A stretch of 64,000 bases of DNA from Roseomonas genomospecies 6 (GTDB lineage: Bacteria; Pseudomonadota; Alphaproteobacteria; Azospirillales; Azospirillaceae), in contig NZ_QOKW01000019.1 in NCBI RefSeq assembly GCF_008365375.1, positions 62,001-126,000 on the forward strand, read 5' to 3'. The position numbers and the translations under genes were made by a program. The notes under the pieces are model-generated. The model was not told the DNA's origin. It did not search any database and saw nothing but the letters and a program-made list of their open reading frames with translations. How positions within the stretch are numbered: position 1 is the stretch's first letter; every line of letters begins with the position of its first letter. Shown here in pieces: positions 22,597-33,780 of this stretch.

Positions 22597-22947
22597 ATGC
22601 AAAAAGGGTCAGCACCGAAGGACAAACCCGCGCATCTGCGGCTGTCCGAAGACCAGACCACCGAACTGGCCGACATGTTCCGCCTGATGAGCGACCCCAG
22701 CCGGCTGCGAATCATCCTGGCCTGCCTGGACACCTCGACGTCGGTCGGCGACATGGCGGCGGCGCTGGGGCTGTCGCCGTCGCTGGTGAGCCATCACCTC
22801 CGCCTGTTGCGGGCCGGGCGGCTGATCCAGGCCGAACGGCGGGGCAACCGCGTCTACTATCTCATCACCGACGAGCACATCCGGCGCGTTCTGTCGGACA
22901 TGGTCGACCATGTGGCGGAGGAAAGCGAAGGTGACTTGGAGGCCTGA
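22597..22947 (+). CDS. ArsR-family transcriptional regulator
   Basis: 116 residues with the ArsR winged helix: ADMFRLMSDPSRLRIILACLDTS, VGDMAAALGLSPSLVSHHLRLLRAGRLIQAERRGNRVYYLI. The usual ELCVCDL metal-binding Cys motif is absent (the equivalent reads TSVGDMA), but His residues in SHHLRLL and near the C-terminus (DEHIRRV, DHVAEE) could bind metal as in zinc sensors of the CzrA/NmtR type. It is divergent from the DUF3299-like gene, which may be its target. Confidence 0.85.
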   Translation: MQKGSAPKDKPAHLRLSEDQTTELADMFRLMSDPSRLRIILACLDTSTSVGDMAAALGLSPSLVSHHLRLLRAGRLIQAERRGNRVYYLITDEHIRRVLSDMVDHVAEESEGDLEA

Positions 22948-23124
22948 CGGCTGAGGTTGCGTGGTTTTCACCCGCCGCAACTTTTTCCGGCATTCATAAT
23001 AAATTCGCAATAGGGTTTGACCGTTGCGCCGGTTGCGCCGCATAGTTCCGACATGCTGCGGCGCACCACGTCGTTTCTATACGAATGGCCCAACGCACAG
23101 GGTCGGGAAATCGAGGGTGTTGGC

Positions 23125-23949
23125 ATGGAGACGTTCCGCTTCCAGCCGGGGGAAACCCCCGTCCTGCTCAGCATCCCGCATGTCGGCACCGTCGTGCCGC
23201 CGGACATCGCGGCCACCATGACCGACGCCGCCCTGGCGGTGCCGGACACGGATTGGCATCTGGACCGCCTCTATCATTTCGCTCCGGCGCTGGGGATCGG
23301 CTTCCTCAAGCCCATTTTCTCCCGCTACGTGATCGACCTGAACCGCGATCCCGACGGCGGCGTCCTTTATCCCGGCGCCAGCAACACCGAACTCTGCCCC
23401 CTGACCACCTTCGACCATCAACCGGTCTACAGGCCGGGACGGGAGCCGGACGCGGCAGAGGTGCGGCGGCGAGTCGGAACCTTCTGGCGGCCCTACCACG
23501 AGCAGCTCAACGGCGAGCTTCAGGCGCTGAAGAAGCGGTTCGGGGTCGCCGTGCTGTTCGACGCCCACTCCATCCGGTCGCGCGTGCCACGGTTTTTCGA
23601 CGGCCAGATCCAGGACTTCAACCTTGGCACCTCCGACGGCGCCAGCGCTTCCCCGGCCCTGGTCGGACGGCTGATGAACGTGCTGACGGCGACGGGGCGG
23701 TATTCCTCCGTTCAGAACGGACGGTTCAAAGGCGGTTTCATCACCCGCCACTACGGCAACCCCGCCGACGACATCCATTCCATCCAGCTCGAGCTGTCGC
23801 AGGTCACCTACATGGACGAGGAGGCCCCTTACGGCTTCCGCGAGGACGCGGCACGGCAGGTCCGCCCGACGCTGGAGCGCCTGATGGCCCTCATCGTCGA
23901 ATGGGCGTGGGAGAACGCCGCCGGACGCCGCCGGAGTTCCTACCTGTAG
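23125..23949 (+). CDS. hutG: N-formylglutamate amidohydrolase
   Basis: 274 residues; hydrolyses N-formylglutamate to glutamate and formate, the last step of one histidine-degradation route. Family landmarks are PVLLSIPHVGTVVP, DTDWHLDRLY, SRYVIDLNRDPDGGVLYPG, VAVLFDAHSIRSRVPRFFDG, NGRFKGGFITRHYGNP and IQLELSQVTYMDE. The metal-binding His and Asp residues are all in place. GAGGGTG lies before the ATG at 23125. No other hut genes are nearby, so it may act alone or with a distant hut operon. Confidence 0.9.
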   Translation: METFRFQPGETPVLLSIPHVGTVVPPDIAATMTDAALAVPDTDWHLDRLYHFAPALGIGFLKPIFSRYVIDLNRDPDGGVLYPGASNTELCPLTTFDHQPVYRPGREPDAAEVRRRVGTFWRPYHEQLNGELQALKKRFGVAVLFDAHSIRSRVPRFFDGQIQDFNLGTSDGASASPALVGRLMNVLTATGRYSSVQNGRFKGGFITRHYGNPADDIHSIQLELSQVTYMDEEAPYGFREDAARQVRPTLERLMALIVEWAWENAAGRRRSSYL

Positions 23950-23959
23950 ACGCGGCGCC

Positions 23960-24370
23960 TCACACCCAGACGCCCCGCACATAAGGTGTAAGCTGGGTGT
24001 CCTGCATGATGATGTGGTGGACCAGCCAGTTCGCGGTGAAGGTGTAGATCCGCTCGGCGTTCTGATGCGTCGGGTCCTTGGTGAAGACCGCCGACAGTTC
24101 GCTCAGCGTCCGCACGGCTTCGTGATGCTGGCGCACATGCTCCTCGAATTTCGGATAATGCACGATCTGCATGATCTTCTCTTCGCGCGCGAAATGCTGC
24201 TGCGTGTATTCCAGCAGCTTCATCAGGATCTTCGCGACACGCACCGGCGCGAAGCTGCGTGAGTTCAGCGCGGTATCCAATTCATTGAGATACTCGATCA
24301 GGTGCTTGTGATCTTCATCGATGGACGGCTGGCCGACACTGAGCTGCCGCCTCCACGTAATGACACCCAT
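23960..24370 (-). CDS. Bacteriohemerythrin
   Basis: 136 residues of a single-domain hemerythrin that binds O2 at a di-iron site. Ligands are visible at H21 (DEDHKHL), H59 and E63 (QHFAREE), H78 and H82 (EEHVRQHH), H119 and D124 (HHIIMQD). Azospirilla are microaerophiles that often carry several such proteins for oxygen sensing or supply; that role is inferred. It is convergent with hutG, the two stops being eight bases apart. Confidence 0.9.
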   Translation of the reverse strand: MGVITWRRQLSVGQPSIDEDHKHLIEYLNELDTALNSRSFAPVRVAKILMKLLEYTQQHFAREEKIMQIVHYPKFEEHVRQHHEAVRTLSELSAVFTKDPTHQNAERIYTFTANWLVHHIIMQDTQLTPYVRGVWV

Positions 24371-24734
24371 GAACCCTCCGCACCCTGTCTTCCGCGGCCA
24401 CCGGGCAAATCCGCCGAAAGCCACCGCATTGAAGGGAAGCGCGCCGTATCTGCGCAACTGAAGATCAAGGTGCGCAATCCGTCAAAAAACCGTAAATGTC
24501 GGACGCAGCAACCCCAGGTACCACCAAATCTCCAACCGGCGGCCATTGCCTGCATTATGGGCGCGGTTGCGCACAAAACAAACTCATACGATTGTCACAT
24601 GGCATTTTGCCGCACCGAAGGCGAAAACGCATGAAGGCAGACGGAAACATGATGTTCCCGCCTGCCTTCATGACAACATCATGACGCCAATAGGACGATC
24701 CGCTGTCTCAACCTACCGGCGAAGGACCGTTCGA
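24371..24734. other. Intergenic region, 364 bp, with a long imperfect palindrome
   Basis: No convincing gene. It should hold the hemerythrin promoter (-). A long inverted repeat, CATGAAGGCAG (24630-24640) against CTGCCTTCATG (24662-24672), has further matches toward the centre and lies downstream of fabI; it could stop or stabilise the fabI transcript. Confidence 0.55.
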
Positions 24735-25520
24735 TCAGCCAACGATCGAATAGCCGCAATCCACGTAGGTGGTGCTGCCGGTGATGCCCTTCGCACCGTC
24801 CGTCGCCAGGAACGCCGTGGTGTAGCCGACCTCTTCGATGGTGACAAGGCGCTGTTCCGGGGCGCGTTCCGCCGCCTTCTCCATCAACTCGTCGAAATGG
24901 GCGATGCCGGACGCGGCGCGGGTCTTGATCGGACCCGGGGAGATGGCGTGGACGCGGATGCCCTTCGGGCCCAGTTCGGCCGCCAGATAGCGCACGCTGG
25001 CCTCCAGCGCGGCCTTCACCGGACCCATGACGCCGTAATTGTCGATCACGCGGTTGGCACCGAAATAGGACATGGTGAACAGCGAACCGCCGTCCTTCAT
25101 CAGCGGCTCCGCGTAACGGGCCATGCGGATGAAGGAGTGGCAGGACACGTCCATGGCCATCTGGAAGCCCTCGCGCGAGCAATCGACCACCCGGCCGTGC
25201 AGATCGTCCTTCGGGGCGAAGGCGATGGAATGCAGGGCGAAATCCAGCTTGCCCCACTTCTGCTCGATCTTTTCGAAGATCGCCTTCAGCTCGCCTTCGC
25301 CGGTGACGTCCACCGGCTCGAAGATCTCCGCTTCGAGCTGCTGGGCCAGCGGCTCGACGAAGCGCTTCGCCTTTTCGTTGAGGTAGCTGACCGCGAGATC
25401 CGCGCCCAGCGCGCGGAAGGCGCGGGCGCAGCCCCACGCGATCGACTGATCGTTGGCGATGCCAAGCACGAGGCCCTTCTTGCCTTCGAGGGTGGCGGCG
25501 GCGGGGATGATCGTGGTCAT
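24735..25520 (-). CDS. fabI: Enoyl-[acyl-carrier-protein] reductase (NADH)
   Basis: 261 residues; reduces enoyl-ACP in the last step of each fatty-acid elongation cycle. It is a short-chain dehydrogenase with the FabI active site Y152...Y162-x2-M165-x3-K169 (SYFGANRVIDNYGVMGPVKA) and the nucleotide motif GIANDQSIAWG. Length is normal. It stands alone, with long spacers on both sides. Alphaproteobacteria often carry two FabI copies, so this may be the housekeeping or a second copy. Confidence 0.92.
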   Translation of the reverse strand: MTTIIPAAATLEGKKGLVLGIANDQSIAWGCARAFRALGADLAVSYLNEKAKRFVEPLAQQLEAEIFEPVDVTGEGELKAIFEKIEQKWGKLDFALHSIAFAPKDDLHGRVVDCSREGFQMAMDVSCHSFIRMARYAEPLMKDGGSLFTMSYFGANRVIDNYGVMGPVKAALEASVRYLAAELGPKGIRVHAISPGPIKTRAASGIAHFDELMEKAAERAPEQRLVTIEEVGYTTAFLATDGAKGITGSTTYVDCGYSIVG

Positions 25521-25752
25521 AGGCTGGCTTTCCCGGATTGCTGAGTGGCCGGATTCGGAGTGCGCCAGATCGGATCACTCGAATTGTGCGACGCACCATA
25601 ATTCAATCGAAGGTCATAGGCAACTTGTTAAAGTCGCAATAAAACCGACATTATCGCTTTGTTTATCCGTAACACAGCCTTCATACAGCAAAGACACGAA
25701 GTCCGCAGGACCAACCAGCGCCCCTTTCTTGCGCATTCATTGGAGAGTCCGC

Positions 25753-25791
25753 AACAAAAAGCGAAGGCCCCTCCTGTCGGAAGGGCCTTTT
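25753..25791 (-). terminator. Rho-independent terminator
   Basis: Stem AAGGCCC/GGGCCTT (25789-25783 with 25770-25764) extended by partly paired CTTCC/GGAGG, with TTTTT at 25760-25756 on the minus strand. It closes the small membrane protein gene ending at 25813; a shorter T run on the other strand could also serve plus-strand transcripts. Confidence 0.75.
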
Positions 25792-25812
25792 GACCGGATA
25801 ATGGACGGACGA

Positions 25813-26226
25813 TCACGTCGTGCCGGGGGTGAAGGACGGCGGGTCGCTGGCGGGGAAGGATTCCATCGACGCCTCGTCCACCTTCTCCTTCTCGTCGGCA
25901 TCGTCGTAGATGTCGCCGGGATGGCGGGAATAGGGATGGATTCCCCGCTCCACATCCTCCGCGGGCATGGCGGCGCCCTCATGGCCGCTCCAGTCCTGCA
26001 CCATCGCCTTGGCCGGGCAATAGCCGGTCAGCCCGCGCGCGACCAGCGCGCCGCCGGCCAGCGCCATGGCCGCCCCGGCGACGGACGGGCGGCGCAGGCC
26101 GAGCACCGCCAGCACGCCGCCACCGACCAGCGACACCAGACGTTCGGTATGGCCGACGTTGATCATGCGTTCGAGATCGTCCGGTTCGACCGCGCCGCGG
26201 CCGCCCATGCCCTGTTGGCTCGTCAT
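25813..26226 (-). CDS. DUF2892-like small membrane protein
   Basis: 137 residues. The N-terminal half has the YgaP-type DUF2892 layout, NVGHTERLVSLVGGGVLAVLGLRRPSVAGAAMALAGGALVARGLTGYCPA, with two membrane helices. The C-terminal 60 residues are acidic and end SMESFPASDPPSFTPGTT, a tail motif often seen in small alphaproteobacterial proteins. Function unknown. The start at 26226 has AGGAG eight bases upstream; an ATG six bases earlier is possible. It probably shares a transcript with the PRC-barrel gene upstream. Confidence 0.75.
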   Translation of the reverse strand: MTSQQGMGGRGAVEPDDLERMINVGHTERLVSLVGGGVLAVLGLRRPSVAGAAMALAGGALVARGLTGYCPAKAMVQDWSGHEGAAMPAEDVERGIHPYSRHPGDIYDDADEKEKVDEASMESFPASDPPSFTPGTT

Positions 26227-26263
26227 CGCCATCGCTCCTCTCCTCGATCGTGTTCCGGCGGGT

Positions 26264-27151
26264 TCACTGTTGCTGCGGAGCCGGCGGCGCGGAACCGCCC
26301 TGGTCCGGCGCCGGGACATTGCCGGTGGAACCGGAGCCCGGCTGCGCCGCCCCATCGGGCTTGCGGGCCGTCGTGTCGGCCAGCGTGCGCGCCTGCGACA
26401 GCTCGCGGTTCAGCCGGTCCACCTCCTGCGACAGGCGTTGCACTTCCGACTGAAGCTGAGGCGACCCCGACGCACCGCCCTCCGGCATACCAACCGCGGC
26501 AAGGGCCGCGCCGTCGCGCATCCAATAGGGCTGAACGCCGTAGTAGGTGTGCAGCGCCATCGCCCATTGCCGGTCCGACATGTCCGGACGGTTGGAGCGG
26601 GTGAACTGCGGCGCCGCGGTCAGCCGGTCCTTCGCGACGTTCAGCACATAGCCGTCACCGCCCTGGGACGGCTGGATCAGCGCCCAGGGAACCGGGAAAT
26701 TGCGCTCGCCCAGCCCCAGGAAGCCGCCCGCCTCCACCACGGCGTAGGCGACGCGCCCGGTGTTCGGATCGACCACCAGTTCGGCGATGGAGCCCATCTC
26801 CTCGCCGTTCGCGTTGTGCAGCTTGGCCTTGGACAGGTCGTCGGCGGCGACGACGCGCGGATGCTCGACGGAGCGCAGCAGCGCGTCGGCTTCGCCCAGG
26901 ATGGTCTGGCAGGCGGGCTCTCCGCCGCGCTGGCCGGCGCGCTCGGCGGTCTGGCGCAAGGCGCGGAGCTGGCCGATCTCCTGCGGGCTGATGGAACCGG
27001 GGGTCTGCCCGGGATTCTGGGTTCCGGCGGCCTCCAGCGCGCCGATGCGCTGGCCCAGCCGGTTCACCCCCTCCGGGCAGGTCTCGGCCAGAGCCGGCCA
27101 TGACCCAAGCGCCCCCGCGATCACGGCGGCGCTGAGGAGCAGGCGTTTCAT
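26264..27151 (-). CDS. Exported PRC-barrel domain protein
   Basis: 295 residues with a signal peptide (MKRLLLSAAVIAGALGSWPALAE, cleavage near 22). A PRC-barrel follows around residues 110-165: KLHNANGEEMGSIAELVVDPNTGRVAYAVVEAGGFLGLGERNFPVPWALI. Towards the C-terminus there is a coiled coil (LQSEVQRLSQEVDRLNRELSQA) and a Pro/Gly/Gln-rich tail. PRC-barrels bind RNA or mediate contacts; the role of exported ones is unknown. It is similar in type to the gene at 41001-41732. Confidence 0.8.
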   Translation of the reverse strand: MKRLLLSAAVIAGALGSWPALAETCPEGVNRLGQRIGALEAAGTQNPGQTPGSISPQEIGQLRALRQTAERAGQRGGEPACQTILGEADALLRSVEHPRVVAADDLSKAKLHNANGEEMGSIAELVVDPNTGRVAYAVVEAGGFLGLGERNFPVPWALIQPSQGGDGYVLNVAKDRLTAAPQFTRSNRPDMSDRQWAMALHTYYGVQPYWMRDGAALAAVGMPEGGASGSPQLQSEVQRLSQEVDRLNRELSQARTLADTTARKPDGAAQPGSGSTGNVPAPDQGGSAPPAPQQQ

Positions 27152-27251
27152 CGTCGGTGCCTCCGGCTTGGTTTCCGTGCGTGTGGTTCTCACGCGTGGA
27201 AAACAGCACGGCCAAGACGGAGGTTCCGCGGTCCCCTCTTCCGCGAAGCGG

Positions 27252-27886
<635 letters not shown>

Positions 27887-27890
<4 letters not shown>

Positions 27891-28693
27891 GAGCGGAACA
27901 ACCTCGTGTATTGGGTTTCGTGGATCATGGAGGTCCAATCGACGGCCATGGCGCGGCTGCCCAGATCGTCGAGCGGGGCGGCCAGCGCGGCCTCCGCCGC
28001 AGAGTGCACCACGGAATCGAGCGCCGCCAGGGCCTTCTGCCCGTCCGTCTGCCCCAGCGGGACCAGCCGCACCCCGGCGGAGACGAGGTTGGCGGCGAAG
28101 GCGTGCAGATAGGCCGACAGCGCCGGCCCTTCCGGCACGCCGATCAGCGCGGCGGCCAGCGCCACGGCGACGGCGTAGGCGACCGGACGGCCCGTGCCGG
28201 CGATCACCCGGTCCCAGCGCTCCATCCCCTCCAGCGGCCAGGCGGCGCGCACGGCGATGAGGAAGGCCTGCCCCTGCGCGCGGCTCTCCAGCGCGGTTTC
28301 CGAGGAGGCGCGCATGGCGTCGGCGCGTTCCACCGCCCAGGCGAAGCCCGCCTCGTCTCCGGCAAGCACCGCCCGGTGGGCGGCGGCGAACAGCATGCCG
28401 TCGGTCCGCCCGGCGCCATGGCGCAGGATGCCGTCCATCCAGCGCGCCAGCGTGTCCCGGTCGCGGACGAGGCCCAGCTCCACCGCCGCCTCGATGCCGT
28501 GGCTGTAGGAGAATCCGCCGACCGGGAAGGACGGCGACAGCCAGGCGAGGAGCTTGGTGAGGTGGGTGGCGGAGACGGACCCCCACCCTCCCGCTTCGCG
28601 GGTCCCTCCCTCCCCCGCTGCGCAGGGGAGGGACAGGTTCCCTCCCCCGCCCAGCGGGGGAGGGTTAGGGTGGGGGCAAGCGCCCTCAGTCAT
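27887..28693 (-). CDS. ureF: Urease accessory protein UreF with in-frame repeat insertion
   Basis: UreF partners UreD and UreG in urease metallation. The conserved part starts LTKLLAWLSPSFPVGGFSYSHGIE and ends with the usual HETQYTRLFRS. No start codon is available close to this block. The only good start is the ATG at 28693, overlapping the ureE stop (ATGACTGA), giving 268 residues against about 220-230 usual. The extra 40 or so residues (PHPNPPPLGGGG ... AGGWG) are encoded by a palindromic repeat of a type otherwise found between genes. The extension is Gly/Pro-rich and is probably disordered. Confidence 0.9.
28577..28682 (+). repeat. GC-rich palindromic repeat element, inside the ureF 5' end
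   Basis: About 105 bp of alternating CCCTCCC/GGGAGGG palindromes. Two blocks match the element between gcl and hyi: 19 identical bases at 28600-28618 (55407-55425) and 25 of 26 bases at 28657-28682 (55467-55492). The same element therefore lies once between genes and once within a coding frame. Confidence 0.8.
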
Positions 28694-29213
28694 GCGAATG
28701 ACCATGATGATGGTGGTGGTCATGCCCATGGTCATGGTCGTGCCCATGCGCATGCGAATGCCCCTGCCCCGAGTAGGCCCCGCCCTCCGGCGCGAAGGGC
28801 GCGTGGATGGCCTGCACGCTCGCCCCCAGTCCCTTCAGCATATCCTCGATCACATGGTCGCGGCGCAGGCGGATGGTCTCGCCGACGATCTGCACCGGCA
28901 GGTGCCGGTTGCCCAGATGCCACGCGATGCGGGCGAATCCTTCCGTCCCGCCGCCGCAACGCACCTCCATCAAGTCCTCGTCCGCGGCGACCACGCGCAG
29001 GAAGGCGCCGTCGCCCAGTTCCAGCCCGTCGCCATGGTCGAGCGCGACCGCGCGCGGCAGGTCCAGCAGGAAGTCGGCCCCCGCGTCGTCCTTCATCACC
29101 ATGCGACGCCGGTGGCGGTCGTCGAAGGCGAGGGTCACCGTGCCGGCCTCGCGCTCGGCGGGCCAATGGCCGCGGGCGTGGACTCGGGTGGCGCGGCGGA
29201 GCGTGTCGGTCAT
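28686..29213 (-). CDS. ureE: Urease accessory protein UreE
   Basis: 175 residues; nickel-binding metallochaperone. The N-domain (LAFDDRHRRRMVMKDDAGADFLLDLPRAVALDHGDGL) and the C-domain with AWHLGNRHLPVQI and DHVIEDMLKGLG are typical. It ends in a His-rich tail (HSHAHGHDHDHGHDHHHHHGHSHD) that binds extra nickel in such proteins. The start overlaps the murI stop and the end overlaps the ureF start, so the genes are coupled. Confidence 0.95.
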   Translation of the reverse strand: MTDTLRRATRVHARGHWPAEREAGTVTLAFDDRHRRRMVMKDDAGADFLLDLPRAVALDHGDGLELGDGAFLRVVAADEDLMEVRCGGGTEGFARIAWHLGNRHLPVQIVGETIRLRRDHVIEDMLKGLGASVQAIHAPFAPEGGAYSGQGHSHAHGHDHDHGHDHHHHHGHSHD

Positions 29214-30061
29214 GGGGAAAGCCGTTCGAAGGGAGTGGTCCGGCCGAAGAAGCGTCCCGCGAGGGCGCCGACCGGTTCCGCCGCTCCCGTGGTGAAAAAT
29301 CGCAGGGCGCCCGCCGCCTCGCCCGCGATGGGGGCGTATTCGGGGTGGCGCTCCAGGTAGTTGTCCAGCGACCGGGCGACCAGACTGGGCTGGCACAGCA
29401 CCTCCACCCCCGGCGGCAGCGCCTCCGCGAACAGATGCGCCACCAGCGGGTAGTGGGTGCAGCCGAGCACCGCCGCGTCCAGCGGCTGGCCGTCGAGCTG
29501 CTCCAGCAGCGCCCGTACATAGCCGCGCACCGCCGGAGCCAGCTCCGCGTCCCCCGCCCCGCGCTCGATCAGCGGCACGAGGTCCGGGCAAGCCTGCTGC
29601 ACGACCCGCACATCGGGCGCCCGCTTGCCGATCTCGCGCGGGAAGGAGCCGGATGCCACGGTGGCCGGCGTGGCGAAGACGCCGACCGTCCGCGGCTCCG
29701 GACGCCAGTCGGCGGCGGGGCCGTCCTGCATCCAGGGCACGCGGGTGATCGCCTCGACCATCGGCACCAGAACGCCCAGAACGTTGCGGCCCGGATGGGC
29801 CACGGGCAGCCATGTCCGCTGCATCCGCCGCAGGGCCACCGCCGCCGCCGTGTTGCAGGCCAGCACGACCAGCCCGCAGCCCTGGGCGAACAGCCGCTCC
29901 ACCCCCTGCACCGTCAGGCGGTAGATGTCCTCCTCGCTGCGCGGACCGTAGGGAGCGGCGGCATGGTCGCCGAGATAGACGAAAGGCCGTCCGGGAGCGG
30001 CGGCCACCAGCGCGCGCAGCACCGTCAGACCGCCATGCCCGGAATCGAAGACACCAATCAC
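29210..30061 (-). CDS. murI: Glutamate racemase-like protein
   Basis: 283 residues of the Asp/Glu racemase family. It has the DSG motif (D6-S7-G8) and both catalytic cysteines, C69 in ACNTA and C201 in GCTHYP. These should interconvert L- and D-glutamate for peptidoglycan. Its place between ureC and ureE, overlapping ureE by four bases, is unusual. It could be the housekeeping MurI or a paralogue used with nitrogen metabolism; the sequence alone does not decide. Confidence 0.82.
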   Translation of the reverse strand: MIGVFDSGHGGLTVLRALVAAAPGRPFVYLGDHAAAPYGPRSEEDIYRLTVQGVERLFAQGCGLVVLACNTAAAVALRRMQRTWLPVAHPGRNVLGVLVPMVEAITRVPWMQDGPAADWRPEPRTVGVFATPATVASGSFPREIGKRAPDVRVVQQACPDLVPLIERGAGDAELAPAVRGYVRALLEQLDGQPLDAAVLGCTHYPLVAHLFAEALPPGVEVLCQPSLVARSLDNYLERHPEYAPIAGEAAGALRFFTTGAAEPVGALAGRFFGRTTPFERLSP

Positions 30062-30079
30062 GAACCTGTCACCTCACAC

Positions 30080-31789
<1,710 letters not shown>

Positions 31790-31815
31790 GGTCTGATGCC
31801 CTCCGCTGGCGCCCC

Positions 31816-32121
31816 TTACAGGCTGCCGTTGACCTTGCCGTTGAAGCCGATGACCACGCGGTTGCCGGCGTAGGCGACCAGCCGCACGCGCCGCGTCTGC
31901 CCCGGCTCGAAGCGCACCGCCGTCCCGGCGGGGATGTCCAGCCGAAAGCCGCGCGCCTTTTCGCGGTCGAAGGTCAGCGCCCCGTTCGTCTCGGCGAAGT
32001 GGTAGTGCGAGCCGACCTGGATCGGGCGGTCGCCGGCGTTGGCGACGTCCAGTTCCACCGTGTCACGGCCCGCGTTGAGTTCGATCTCGCCCGCGGCGGG
32101 GATGATTTCACCGGGTTTCAT
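31816..32121 (-). CDS. ureB: Urease beta subunit UreB
   Basis: 101 residues with the family opening KPGEIIPAAGEIELNAGRDTVELDVANAGDRPIQVGSHYHFAETN and the closing GNRVVIGFNGKVNGSL. It is a structural subunit of urease, separate from UreA here as in most bacteria. It lies 11 bases downstream of ureA. Confidence 0.97.
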   Translation of the reverse strand: MKPGEIIPAAGEIELNAGRDTVELDVANAGDRPIQVGSHYHFAETNGALTFDREKARGFRLDIPAGTAVRFEPGQTRRVRLVAYAGNRVVIGFNGKVNGSL

Positions 32122-32132
32122 CGGGGCACCCC

Positions 32133-32435
<303 letters not shown>

Positions 32436-32472
32436 GGGGCTGTCTCTCCGCCTACCCAATGGATTGGCGGGA

Positions 32473-33738
32473 TTATGCCACGTTGCTGCGGTGCGCCAAT
32501 CCCTCTTCGATGAAACGCACCGCCTTTCCGACACCGTCCTCGTCGCGGATGCGGGTGCCGAGCGCCGCGGCGCGGGCACGCATGTCCGGTTCGTCGGTCG
32601 CGGCGATGGCGCGGGCGAGCCCGTCGGCGGTCAGACTCCGGCGGGGAATCGACGGCGGCGCGACCCCGAGTGCGTGAAGCCGGGCGCCCCAGAAGGGCTG
32701 GTCGCCGATGAAGGGGACGACGACCGCCGGCACGCCCGCGCGCAGGCCCGCTGCCATGGTGCCGGCGCCGCCGTGATGGACGACGGCGGCCATGCGCGGG
32801 AACAGCCAGTCGTGCGGCGCCGACTCCAGACCATGAACCGTCTCCGGCAAAGCCGACCGGTCGAGCCCGCCCCACCCCGCGGAGAGTACGGCGCGCCGCC
32901 CCTTCAGGGCCGCGACGACCAACCGTGTCGTCTCGGCGGGATCGAACCCGGCCATGCTTCCGAACCCGACATAGACCGGCGGGGGACCGCTCTCCAAGAA
33001 AGACAGGAGGTCGGGCGGTGGCGTGTAGGCGTCGGCCTCGTCCAGAAACCAGAATCCGGTTGCCCGGATGAAGTCCGGCCAATCGTCCGGCTGCGGCAGC
33101 ACATGGGTCGAGAAGGCGTAGGGCATCGGCCACCTCGCCTTCATCAACAACGGTCCCGGCCCGATGAAGGAGGGCTTCAAACCCAACACCGCACGCCGCG
33201 CCCGGTTGGTCGGAGCCCGGAAGGTCTGCCAGACGAGCTGCATCATCGCCATGTGGAGGGCGTAGTTCACGACACCGGGAAAGCGCCGGGGCGGCATCAT
33301 GGGCGGCGGGAAGGCCCGCGTGGGTGCCATCGGTTGCAACGCCGTCCCGACGACCGGAACACCCAACTTTTCCGCCACCGCCACACCCGCGTAGAAGGCC
33401 AGTCCGGAGGCGATGACCGCGTCGCTTCCACGCGCCGCCTCCCAATATTCCCGCATCCAGTCCAGCGCATGGTCCTGGCCGAGGCGGAGAAGCGCCCGCA
33501 TCATCTTGACGGGGTTGATGCCGTCGCGGAACAGCCCGTCCGCCTGCCGGCTACCCGTCACGGCGCGCAGGTCGCCGGACAGCGGGCTGTAGTCCAGGCC
33601 ATGCCGCTCAATCAGGCCGCGGAACTCGCGGTCGGCGGGAAAGGCGACGGAGTGCCCGGCGGCCCGCAGGCCCTTGCCAAGAGCGACGTAGGGGCGGATG
33701 TCGCCTTGGGACCCGTAGGTGACGATGGTGAAGCGCAT
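32473..33738 (-). CDS. UGT-type glycosyltransferase (GT1/GT28-like)
   Basis: 421 residues. The N-domain opens MRFTIVTYGSQGDIRPYVALGKGLRAAGH, the sterol-glucosyltransferase-like GT28 motif. The C-domain has VYVGFGSMAGFDPAETTRLVVAAL and the donor-binding block VVHHGGAGTMAAGLRAGVPAVVVPFIGDQPFWGARL, with the HHGGAGT signature. It probably glycosylates a lipid or small hydrophobic compound; the acceptor is unknown. It is placed between ureD and ureA in the same direction, 42 bases from the end of ureD and 37 from the start of ureA, so it would be co-transcribed with urease. Confidence 0.88.
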   Translation of the reverse strand: MRFTIVTYGSQGDIRPYVALGKGLRAAGHSVAFPADREFRGLIERHGLDYSPLSGDLRAVTGSRQADGLFRDGINPVKMMRALLRLGQDHALDWMREYWEAARGSDAVIASGLAFYAGVAVAEKLGVPVVGTALQPMAPTRAFPPPMMPPRRFPGVVNYALHMAMMQLVWQTFRAPTNRARRAVLGLKPSFIGPGPLLMKARWPMPYAFSTHVLPQPDDWPDFIRATGFWFLDEADAYTPPPDLLSFLESGPPPVYVGFGSMAGFDPAETTRLVVAALKGRRAVLSAGWGGLDRSALPETVHGLESAPHDWLFPRMAAVVHHGGAGTMAAGLRAGVPAVVVPFIGDQPFWGARLHALGVAPPSIPRRSLTADGLARAIAATDEPDMRARAAALGTRIRDEDGVGKAVRFIEEGLAHRSNVA

Positions 33739-33780
33739 GGGACGGGAGCTACGCCGGCAATTCCCCTTTGACAAGGGGGC

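Noticed and set aside
20305..22947. An 880-codon plus-strand frame covering the glycosyltransferase and ligase genes
   Set aside because: Only its last 117 codons are real (the ArsR regulator). The rest is antisense shadow of two membrane/transferase genes.
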